In this document: positions 6,619 through 12,861 of the stretch, in pieces
Layout of the letters: each line of letters starts with the position of its first letter
Numbering within the stretch: position 1 is the first letter of the stretch
NCBI GenBank assembly: GCA_029558215.1
Contig: JAKQFZ010000779.1
Coordinates: 1 to 15,247, forward strand
Reading direction: 5' to 3'
Origin: Candidatus Omnitrophota bacterium
Lineage (GTDB): Bacteria; Hinthialibacterota; Hinthialibacteria; JAKQFZ01
Length of the DNA: 15,247 nt
Made by a program: the position numbers and the translations under genes
The notes under the pieces: model-generated
What the model was told of the DNA's origin: nothing
What the model saw: only the letters and a program-made list of their open reading frames with translations
The model's database searches: none

Positions 6619-6841
6619 TGGATTGAAAAAAGGTGAAGCCTCAGCACCTTTTGCGTGTGCTTGTGCTGAGGTGAGTGTGCAGCCGAAGTGCAGAAATGCG
6701 AGTCCCTTAATATGGGGACAGGGTCAACGGGTCTGCGAATCCATAGGGTCATGTGCTAAGAGATTTCTGGCGTGTGCGACGATGACCGAAGTGGATGCGT
6801 GGAACCATAGGGTATTTTAGATCCGGATTAAGGGGAAAAAT
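6619..6841 (+). promoter_or_regulatory. Structured gap between fliE and fliF, possible attenuator or leader RNA
   Basis: This 223-nt gap is the longest in the operon. It holds an 8-bp perfect inverted repeat, AAAAGGTG (6628-6635) with CACCTTTT (6645-6652). A 9-bp perfect repeat, CCTCAGCAC (6639-6647) with GTGCTGAGG (6663-6671), shares bases with the first, so only one of the two can form. Further pairs are GTCCC (6702-6706) with GGGAC (6715-6719), and GGTCAT (6747-6752) with ATGACC (6782-6787). CCATAGGGT occurs twice (6741-6749, 6805-6813), and the palindrome ATCCGGAT lies at 6821-6828. No known riboswitch class is recognised. An open frame at 6623-6820 is judged non-coding. Confidence 0.45.
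6628..6652 (+). terminator. Weak intrinsic-terminator-like hairpin after fliE
   Basis: The arms AAAAGGTG and CACCTTTT pair perfectly around a 9-nt loop, starting 9 nt after the fliE stop. Only four pairs are G-C and the T run (four T) is part of the stem, so full termination is unlikely. Partial read-through would lower fliF and downstream expression relative to flgB-flgC-fliE. The overlapping 9-bp hairpin at 6639-6671 could act as the anti-terminator. Confidence 0.3.
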
Positions 6842-8416
6842 ATGTTCGATTTTCTCAGGCAGCTGGGAGCCCAACTTCGAGCCGTTTGGGATAGTTGGAA
6901 CACTCCGACTCGAATCATGATGGTCGGGGTGTTAGCTGTTTTGATAGGCGGTATTGCTTTTGCGACGGTCTTTGCAACAAAGCCGTCCATGGAAGTGCTT
7001 TTCTCAGATCTGACCCCGGAACGAGCCAACGACATCACAGCCTATTTGCGCGAAGAGAATATCCCTTTTGAGCTAACGGATAACGGAACCACTATTCGAG
7101 TTCCATCTCGACAGACATATTCCCTTCGACTGCAAATCGCGTCTGGTGCTTCGGGCATTCGGTTTCGGAGTGGTGAGGTTGGCTTTGAGGTCTTTCCCTC
7201 GCCTTCTTTTGGGATGACGGATCGCTTGCTGGACATCAACTACCAACGCGCTCTGACGGGGCAACTGCAACGCACCATTCAGGCAAGTCCGCTGGTCTCC
7301 GCCTGTCAGGTCCTGCTGACCCTTCCCAAAGAGACACTCTTTCGGGAGCAACAGAAGCCGCCCCAGGCATCGGTCATGCTCAAATTGCGGGGCACACTTG
7401 GTCCTGAAGAGGTGGGAACCATTCAGAACCTTGTGGCTTCTGCTGTCGAAGGGCTCAAGCCGGAAGCGGTTGTGGTGACAGATACGGAACTGAGAACGCT
7501 CTCATCGCCAGTGCAGCCGGACTGGGTTTCCCGGCTGACCAGTACGCAACTGGGCGTTCTGGAGACCAAACAGTCCTCGCTTCGAGAGGCGGCAATGCAG
7601 GTCTTGTCTCCCATTGTTGGTCCCGGGAATGCAAGTGTTCAAGTGGCCTTGGAGATGGACTTCAATGAAGTCAGCGAGCGCAGCGAGAAGTTTGGTCCCG
7701 CCGTTGTGGAGCGCGAGCAGGAAAGCAAGAAGGAACTGACCAAGACGACAGAGGGTGGCATCCCTGGTGTTGGTTCCAATACTGTGGATGGTTCTGAGAC
7801 TGCGGGTGCGGGAGACAATGTGGTTTCCAAGGAGACCAACCGCGAGATCACTACAGAGAATGCGATTCCGAAAACAGTGCGCGAGGTGAAAGAAGCTCCC
7901 GGCAAGGTTCTTCGGATGACGGTTTCCGCACTGCTGAAAGAACGCGAAGATGGCCCTCGTCAATCGGATGAGGTCAAGAAGATAGAGTCGCTTCTGCGAC
8001 AAGCCGTGGGTTTGAATGAGGAGCGAGGCGATCTGATCACTGTGGAGCAGTTCAAGTTTGCTCCTGTCGAGATGCCTGCTGCAGCGCCGATGGACTGGAA
8101 CGAACTTCTTCGGACATTGCTGCCGGTAGCGGGGTTGGTGGTTCTGGTCGTTCTCGCGGGAGTCATGCTTTTTGTCAGTATGAAAAGACCTGTTGTTGCC
8201 AAGGCACCTGTGCCGAGAGCCGCTGTCATTGCAGAACCGAAGAGAGTGGCGGAGTTGACACCCGAGGAACTCGGCATTGTTGCCGTGGACAGTGTTGGCT
8301 CGCTCTCGCCTGAGGATCAGCGCCGCATTAAGCTTCGGGAACAGATTCTCCGATTCGCGGAGCAGAAGCCGGCGGAAGTGGCACAGATCATCAAGACGTG
8401 GCTGCTTGAGTCGTAA
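6842..8416 (+). CDS. fliF: Flagellar MS-ring protein FliF
   Basis: FliF builds the MS ring in the inner membrane, the base on which rod, switch and export gate assemble. At 524 residues it is slightly shorter than the enterobacterial protein (about 550). Transmembrane helix 1 is at about 25-44 (IMMVGVLAVLIGGIAFATVF) and helix 2 at about 427-446 (LPVAGLVVLVVLAGVMLFVS). Between them lie the ring-building motifs of the YscJ/FliF family, with MEVLFSDLTPERANDI near residue 50 and VEVFPSPSFGMTD-like sequence (FEVFPSPSFGMTD) near 117. The Gly/Thr-rich loop around 298-325 is the variable beta-collar region. The cytoplasmic C-terminus (RIKLREQILRFAEQKPAEVA, then QIIKTWLLES) is the FliG-binding tail. 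ATG 6842 follows AAGGGGA (6830-6836). Confidence 0.97.
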   Translation: MFDFLRQLGAQLRAVWDSWNTPTRIMMVGVLAVLIGGIAFATVFATKPSMEVLFSDLTPERANDITAYLREENIPFELTDNGTTIRVPSRQTYSLRLQIASGASGIRFRSGEVGFEVFPSPSFGMTDRLLDINYQRALTGQLQRTIQASPLVSACQVLLTLPKETLFREQQKPPQASVMLKLRGTLGPEEVGTIQNLVASAVEGLKPEAVVVTDTELRTLSSPVQPDWVSRLTSTQLGVLETKQSSLREAAMQVLSPIVGPGNASVQVALEMDFNEVSERSEKFGPAVVEREQESKKELTKTTEGGIPGVGSNTVDGSETAGAGDNVVSKETNREITTENAIPKTVREVKEAPGKVLRMTVSALLKEREDGPRQSDEVKKIESLLRQAVGLNEERGDLITVEQFKFAPVEMPAAAPMDWNELLRTLLPVAGLVVLVVLAGVMLFVSMKRPVVAKAPVPRAAVIAEPKRVAELTPEELGIVAVDSVGSLSPEDQRRIKLREQILRFAEQKPAEVAQIIKTWLLES

Positions 8417-8488
8417 TCCGGCGTTGAATGAATTTCGGGATGCTGGGTTCTGAGAGTTTGCTGAACGTTTCGGGGAAAGGATTTGCCG

Positions 8489-9514
8489 ATGAAGGAACGT
8501 TCCGGAAGTCGTGAAAAGAGTCTTTCCGGCCGACGCAAGGCCGCCATTCTTCTGGTGGAATTGGGGCCCGAGAAGTCTGCGGAAGTATACAAGAATCTTT
8601 CCGATGAAGAGATTGAAGAGATCACCATAGAGATTGCCACTCTTGGTACTGTGAACAAAGATTCCAGTTCCGTTGTGGTCGAGGAGTTCTACCACACCGC
8701 ACTTGCCAAGCAGTACATCAACCAGGGCGGCATTGATTTAGCCAAGGATATTCTGGAGCGTGCAGTCGGATCCAAGAGAGCGGAAGAGATCGTGGGACGG
8801 CTTCAGGGAGCCTTGCAGGTCAGTCCCTTTGATTTTCTGAAGAAAGTGGATCCGGCGCATCTGCTGAGTTTTATCCAAAGTGAGCATCCTCAGACCATCG
8901 CGTTGATTCTGGCGCACCTTGACTATGATCCAGCGTCCAAGATTCTTGGAGCACTGCCATCGGAAACTCAGGCCGAAGTGGCATCACGGTTGGCCACGAT
9001 GGATCAGACCACACCCGAAATCATCAATGAAGTTGAGCGAATTCTGGAGCGCAAGATCGCCTCTGTCTACTCTCAGGAGTTCTCTGCGGCGGGCGGAGTC
9101 GAAGCCTTGGCGGAACTGTTGAACCGCGTTGACCGAAGCACCGAAAAATTGATTCTGGAAACGCTGGAAGAGCGAAATCAGGAGTTGGCAGACGAGATCA
9201 AGAAACTGATGTTTGTGTTTGAAGACGTCATCCAACTCGATGACAAGAGCGTACAGCAGGTACTCAAAGAGATCGATCAGAAGGATCTTGCCACGGCACT
9301 CAAAGGCGCTTCCGAGCAGGTTCGGGAGAAGATCTTCCACAACATGTCTCAACGTGCTGCCGAGAGTATCAAAGAGGATATGGAGTTCATGGGCCCTGTC
9401 AGGCTTCGAAGTGTTGAGGAAGCCCAGCAGCGGGTCGTTTCTGCGGTGCGTCGTTTGGAGGAAGCCGGTGAGATTGTCATCTCACGCGGAGGCGAAGAGG
9501 ATATCCTTGTCTAA
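8489..9514 (+). CDS. fliG: Flagellar rotor switch protein FliG
   Basis: FliG couples the MS ring to the C ring and contacts the stator for torque. With ATG 8489 the protein is 341 residues. I prefer this start to the in-frame TTG at 8483 because GGGGAAAGG (8472-8480) is then spaced 8 nt away. The N-terminal domain has GRRKAAILLVELGPEKSAEV. The middle domain carries the conserved EHPQT (132-136) followed by ALILAHLDYDPASKIL. The C-terminal torque helix region, LATALKGASEQVREKIFHNM followed by SQRAAESIKEDMEF, keeps the charged residues (K, R, R, E/D) known to face the stator. VRLRSVEEAQQRVV then closes the domain. The 72-nt gap after fliF shows nothing beyond the ribosome site. The 3' end overlaps fliH by 8 nt. 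Confidence 0.97.
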   Translation: MKERSGSREKSLSGRRKAAILLVELGPEKSAEVYKNLSDEEIEEITIEIATLGTVNKDSSSVVVEEFYHTALAKQYINQGGIDLAKDILERAVGSKRAEEIVGRLQGALQVSPFDFLKKVDPAHLLSFIQSEHPQTIALILAHLDYDPASKILGALPSETQAEVASRLATMDQTTPEIINEVERILERKIASVYSQEFSAAGGVEALAELLNRVDRSTEKLILETLEERNQELADEIKKLMFVFEDVIQLDDKSVQQVLKEIDQKDLATALKGASEQVREKIFHNMSQRAAESIKEDMEFMGPVRLRSVEEAQQRVVSAVRRLEEAGEIVISRGGEEDILV

Positions 9515-10277
9515 TCGAAGCAAAGTTCTTAAGGACACACTTCTGCATCCTCAGCCGGTTCTTGTGGGTGAAAGGAGTGTCGAACGATTGCCCGATGGCA
9601 TGTTCAGTCGAGAGGATCTCCTTCGGCAGGCACAGGCCACGCTTCAACAGGCGCAGAAGGAAAAACAGACGATTCTTTCAAACGCCCTGGCGGAGAAGGA
9701 ACGAATCCTGAACCAAGCTCGTTTGGAGCGTGATGAGATTCAGCGCCGCGCCTATGAGGAAGGCTATGAGAAGGGACTTCAAGAAGGTCTGAACAAGGGC
9801 ACGCAACAGGGAAGGCAGGAAGTCCTCAAGGTTCAGAAACCCATCGGTGATCGACTTCAGGGCATAGTAGATGCGGCGGAACAGGCCTTCTCGCGCGTCT
9901 GCACCGAATGTGAGCACGACATGATCGAACTGATCATCTCCGTAGCAGAGAAGGTTATTCACCAGCAGATCGATCAATCCAACGAAATCGTCCTGAATAT
10001 GGTACGGGAGACCATTGCACGCTCGGCAGACAAGAGGGAAGTACTGCTTCGAGTGAATCCTGACGACGTAGAACTTGTGCGAGAACATCAAGAAGTGCTC
10101 AGTGCCGAATTTGACGACATGCGAGTTCTTCGCTTGGAACCCGATCCTCGAATCACACGGGGAGGGTGCTTGCTGGAGACGTCGTCGGGCTGTGTGGATG
10201 GGCGTGTGGAAGCACAATTGGCTGAGACGCGAAAGGCTTTTCGACCCCATCCCTTAAAGACTCATGCAGATGTCTGA
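9507..10277 (+). CDS. fliH: Flagellar export apparatus protein FliH (ATPase regulator), TTG start
   Basis: FliH dimers bind and restrain the export ATPase FliI and dock it to the C ring. I place the start at TTG 9507 inside the fliG 3' end, with GAGG (9497-9500) 6 nt upstream. The reading then begins MSNRSKVLKD, a typical FliH N-terminus, and continues HPQPVLV; the next Met is not until residue 32. The protein is 256 residues. A charged coiled coil spans about 35-85. A run of glycines at every fourth residue follows, G86-G90-G94-G98-G102, the GxxxG repeat characteristic of FliH. The C-terminal FliH domain is at about 115-245 (MIELIISVAEKVIHQQI, then LLRVNPDDVELV and DPRITRGGCLLET). The overlap with fliG implies coupled translation. 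Confidence 0.93.
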   Translation: MSNRSKVLKDTLLHPQPVLVGERSVERLPDGMFSREDLLRQAQATLQQAQKEKQTILSNALAEKERILNQARLERDEIQRRAYEEGYEKGLQEGLNKGTQQGRQEVLKVQKPIGDRLQGIVDAAEQAFSRVCTECEHDMIELIISVAEKVIHQQIDQSNEIVLNMVRETIARSADKREVLLRVNPDDVELVREHQEVLSAEFDDMRVLRLEPDPRITRGGCLLETSSGCVDGRVEAQLAETRKAFRPHPLKTHADV

Positions 10278-10341
10278 CGAGTGAACGTGTCGGCAGGAGT
10301 CTGTGGATCGTCAAGCGAGTCTTCTTAGGAAATCGAATCAG

Positions 10342-11676
10342 ATGTCATACAGCAGCGTTCCCAAAATCAACTGGGATTACTATCGAGAAAGACTTCTGCG
10401 AACCGATCCCATCAAGAACAACGGTCGGATCACCCAAGTGGTAGGTCTTGTCCTTGAATCAGTCGGGCCGGCTGCTTCTGTGGGTGAGTTGTGTCACCTT
10501 TGTCCTGAAGGCGGGCAGGCCATTCCTGCGGAGATCGTGGGTTTTCGGGGTGACAGAGTCCTGCTCATGCCTTTGGCGGATACGCGGGGCATTCGACCTG
10601 GATGTCAGGTCATTGCGACCGGAGCCCCCCATCTGGTTCGAGTCGGTGACGGCCTTCTTGGGCGAATTCTCAACGGCTTGGGGGAGTTTATGGACGACGG
10701 TCCCTCGATCATTGCCGATGCCGAGTATCCCGTCTACAACACGCCGCCTCATCCCCTGCGGCGGCAGCGAATCTGTGAACCCATTCAGACAGGTATCAAG
10801 GCAATTGATGGCCTCATGACCTGTGGCAAGGGACAGCGCGTTGGCATCTTTTCCGGCAGTGGTGTTGGCAAGAGTCTCTTGCTCGGGATGATCGCCCGAT
10901 ATACGAGTGCCAGTGTTAACGTCATCGCTCTTGTCGGCGAGAGAGGACGAGAGGTTCGGGAGTTCATCGAGCGAGATCTCGGCCAAGAGGGACTCAAGCG
11001 AAGCGTTGTGGTCGTCGCCACTTCTGACACGCCTGCCTTGGTTCGGATTCTTGCTGCATCGGTTGCCATCACTATCGCGGAATACTTTCGAGATCGGGGC
11101 TTGGATGTCATGTTCATGATGGATTCCGTGACTCGGTTTGCGATGGCTCAGAGAGAAGTGGGTCTGGCTGTTGGAGAACCCCCTTCGACACGGGGATATA
11201 CGCCATCGGTCTTCGCGCTCCTGCCAAAATTCCTGGAACGCGCGGGAAGAACAGATCACTCCGGAAGCATTACCGGTCTTTACACCATCCTGGTGGAAGG
11301 CGATGACATGAATGAGCCCGTGGCAGACCAGGTTCGATCTATCCTGGACGGTCATGTCGTTTTGAGCCGACAGCTGGCCGAAGCCAATCACTACCCAGCC
11401 ATTGACGTGCTCAACAGCGTGAGCCGAGTGATGCGTGACATGGTTCCCCCCGAGCACATGAAATCATCTCAGACAATTCGAGAGGCACTGGCGGTCTACC
11501 AAAGGGCGCAAGATCTCATTAACATTGGAGCATACAAAGAAGGCAATAACCCACAAATTGACTGGGCGATGAAACTCCATGGTGGGATTGTGAAATTCCT
11601 TCGGCAGGGCTTTGATGAGTATTTGAACTACGAGCAGTGTGTTGCCCAGGTGAGGCAGTTGGCCGGTGAAAAATAG
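10342..11676 (+). CDS. fliI: Flagellum-specific ATPase FliI
   Basis: FliI is the hexameric ATPase of the flagellar type III export apparatus, related to the F1 beta subunit. The 444 residues fit the family. Walker A is SGSGVGKS (171-178). Walker B is LDVMFMMDSVTRFA with catalytic D261. The export-ATPase signature GEPPSTRGYTPSVFALLPKF follows. The N-terminal segment (NGRITQVVGLVLES) matches the barrel domain of the family. Start choice is open: ATG 10342 has a modest AGGA (10327-10330) 11 nt away. An in-frame GTG at 10303 would add 13 residues, but its AGGAG (10295-10299) is only 3 nt away, which is too close. I prefer the ATG because the added residues (DRQASLLRKSNQ) look unlike the family. 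The gap after fliH is 64 nt, with no other feature seen. Confidence 0.96.
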   Translation: MSYSSVPKINWDYYRERLLRTDPIKNNGRITQVVGLVLESVGPAASVGELCHLCPEGGQAIPAEIVGFRGDRVLLMPLADTRGIRPGCQVIATGAPHLVRVGDGLLGRILNGLGEFMDDGPSIIADAEYPVYNTPPHPLRRQRICEPIQTGIKAIDGLMTCGKGQRVGIFSGSGVGKSLLLGMIARYTSASVNVIALVGERGREVREFIERDLGQEGLKRSVVVVATSDTPALVRILAASVAITIAEYFRDRGLDVMFMMDSVTRFAMAQREVGLAVGEPPSTRGYTPSVFALLPKFLERAGRTDHSGSITGLYTILVEGDDMNEPVADQVRSILDGHVVLSRQLAEANHYPAIDVLNSVSRVMRDMVPPEHMKSSQTIREALAVYQRAQDLINIGAYKEGNNPQIDWAMKLHGGIVKFLRQGFDEYLNYEQCVAQVRQLAGEK

Positions 11677-11699
11677 CCCCAACACGGAGAAAAGAATCT

Positions 11700-12152
11700 G
11701 TGAGACGGTTTCAGTTCAGTCTTGAGGCATTGCTGCAAGTGAAGCAGCACCAACTGGATGTTCTGCAGGCCGAGATCGCTGAGTTGGAGCGCCGTCAGAA
11801 CGATCGTCGTGTTCTCCTCACGAGACTGGGCGAGGAATTGGAGAACACTGCCCAGTCGCGAATGACCTCAATCCTGGCTGGCATTGATGCGGACAGTCTG
11901 CAAGAATACTTTCACAGATGGGTCTATCTGTTTGAGTGCATACAGAGGCTGGATCGGGAGATCCACGACTCGGATATCTTTTTGGAGTCTCGAAGAGACG
12001 ATTACCGGATCCTCTATCGGGAACACCAGATGCTCGAAGAGATGAAGTCCCGTGCAAGACAGCAGTGGTGGGAGACGGTTCTGAAAGAGGAACAGAAGAC
12101 CCTCGATGAGTTCGGCACGTTGCGGTTTGTACGCAACACAGGGAGTTTCTAA
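11700..12152 (+). CDS. fliJ: Flagellar export chaperone / ATPase stalk protein FliJ
   Basis: FliJ is a short antiparallel coiled coil that sits in the FliI ring like the F1 gamma subunit. It also helps the export gate use the proton motive force. The 150-residue length is normal. The start GTG 11700 gives RRFQFSLEALLQVKQHQLDV, which closely fits the FliJ N-terminal pattern F-x-F-x-L-x-x-L-L. GGAG (11686-11689) is 10 nt upstream. Nearly the whole chain is charged helix, with heptads in VLQAEIAELERRQNDRRVLL and HQMLEEMKSRARQQWWE. Sequence conservation in this family is low, so the call rests on the N-terminus, length, coiled coil and its place directly after fliI. Confidence 0.92.
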   Translation: MRRFQFSLEALLQVKQHQLDVLQAEIAELERRQNDRRVLLTRLGEELENTAQSRMTSILAGIDADSLQEYFHRWVYLFECIQRLDREIHDSDIFLESRRDDYRILYREHQMLEEMKSRARQQWWETVLKEEQKTLDEFGTLRFVRNTGSF

Positions 12153-12155
12153 GTC

Positions 12156-12854
12156 ATGCTCAAAGTCTTTGCAATACTGATTGTGGCAACCGGTCTGCTG
12201 ATTGGGGTGCTTTATCTGACAGGTGCCATCAAACCGAACACTTGGGAGCTTCCTTTCAAGAAGGCGACAATCGTCGAACCGGTCAAATCAGAAGGCACCG
12301 AATCAGCCGAAGACAGCGCGCAGCAGACGCCCGAGCCTCTCTACGAGACCAAGGAAGTTTCCGATTTGATTGCGGGAACCAGCGCGGAGATCTGGAAGGG
12401 TATGACTGAGAATCTCAAAGCCAGGACACAGGAACTGGAGAAACTCCAGCAACAACTGGCCCAACAGGAAGCCCAACAGGCAAAGGATCGGGAACTTCTC
12501 CAGAAGGAACGTTTGGACTTGGTAGCGCTGCAAACAAAGATGGAAGGTCAGATCAAGGAACTCGAGCGAATTCGAGCCGAACTGGATGCACGAATGGACG
12601 AACAGGCTTCGGAACTGGTCGCCCAGAGAATCAAGATTGTTGAAAAAATGGAGCCGACTCAGGCCGCCGAAATGCTTGCTGGCCTGGAAATTGCTCAAGC
12701 AGTTTCTGTACTGGCAGGCATGAAGGAACGTACGGCAGGTGAGATTATGACGGTAATGGCTCAGGATCAGGTTATGAATGCAACAGCACAACTGATCCTC
12801 AGAGACTTTCCGTATCCCATTCATCTGCCAATACCTTTGAAGGCGGTTAAGTAA
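12156..12854 (+). CDS. MotE/YlxF-like membrane coiled-coil protein with MgtE-N-like domain
   Basis: This 232-residue protein has one N-terminal transmembrane helix (about 4-24, VFAILIVATGLLIGVLYLTG), an acidic linker (about 45-70) and a long coiled coil (about 85-165, rich in Gln/Glu/Leu). A C-terminal MgtE N-terminal-like helical repeat follows (about 168-215, KMEPTQAAEMLAGLEIAQAV, then SVLAGMKERTAGEIMTVM). This matches the MotE/YlxF family, found between fliJ and fliK in Bacillus-type operons. A rhizobial MotE acts as chaperone for the periplasmic motor protein MotC; the role elsewhere is poorly known. Topology by analogy places the coiled coil in the periplasm, though this is not certain. 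The start ATG lies 3 nt after fliJ, with GGGAG (12141-12145) 10 nt upstream. Family assignment is confident; function is not. Confidence 0.85.
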   Translation: MLKVFAILIVATGLLIGVLYLTGAIKPNTWELPFKKATIVEPVKSEGTESAEDSAQQTPEPLYETKEVSDLIAGTSAEIWKGMTENLKARTQELEKLQQQLAQQEAQQAKDRELLQKERLDLVALQTKMEGQIKELERIRAELDARMDEQASELVAQRIKIVEKMEPTQAAEMLAGLEIAQAVSVLAGMKERTAGEIMTVMAQDQVMNATAQLILRDFPYPIHLPIPLKAVK

Positions 12855-12861
12855 TGAGTCG

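Noticed and set aside
6642..6655. TCAGCACCTTTTGC as a sigma-54 promoter for fliF
   Set aside because: It has no GG dinucleotide at -24 and the CAC-TTGC spacing is too short. The bases are better explained by the overlapping hairpins.
6623..6820. 65-codon open frame with TTG start between fliE and fliF
   Set aside because: It is Cys-rich with no recognisable domain, no convincing ribosome site, and lies over inverted repeats. The gap reads as non-coding.
6619..6841. A cyclic di-GMP riboswitch before fliF
   Set aside because: I looked for the conserved core segments of the known class I aptamer and did not find them. The structure is reported only as unassigned.
7502..8695. 397-codon frame on the - strand opposite fliF and fliG
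   Set aside because: It spans two certain genes on the other strand, shows no family motif and has the low-complexity look of an antisense reading.
9213..9506. Upstream extension of the fliH frame into fliG
   Set aside because: The open frame continues upstream, but there it is the wrong frame of well-conserved fliG C-terminal sequence. FliH-like sequence begins at TTG 9507.
10459..11457. 332-codon frame on the - strand opposite fliI
   Set aside because: It is fully covered by the conserved FliI ATPase, and no motif or ribosome site supports it.
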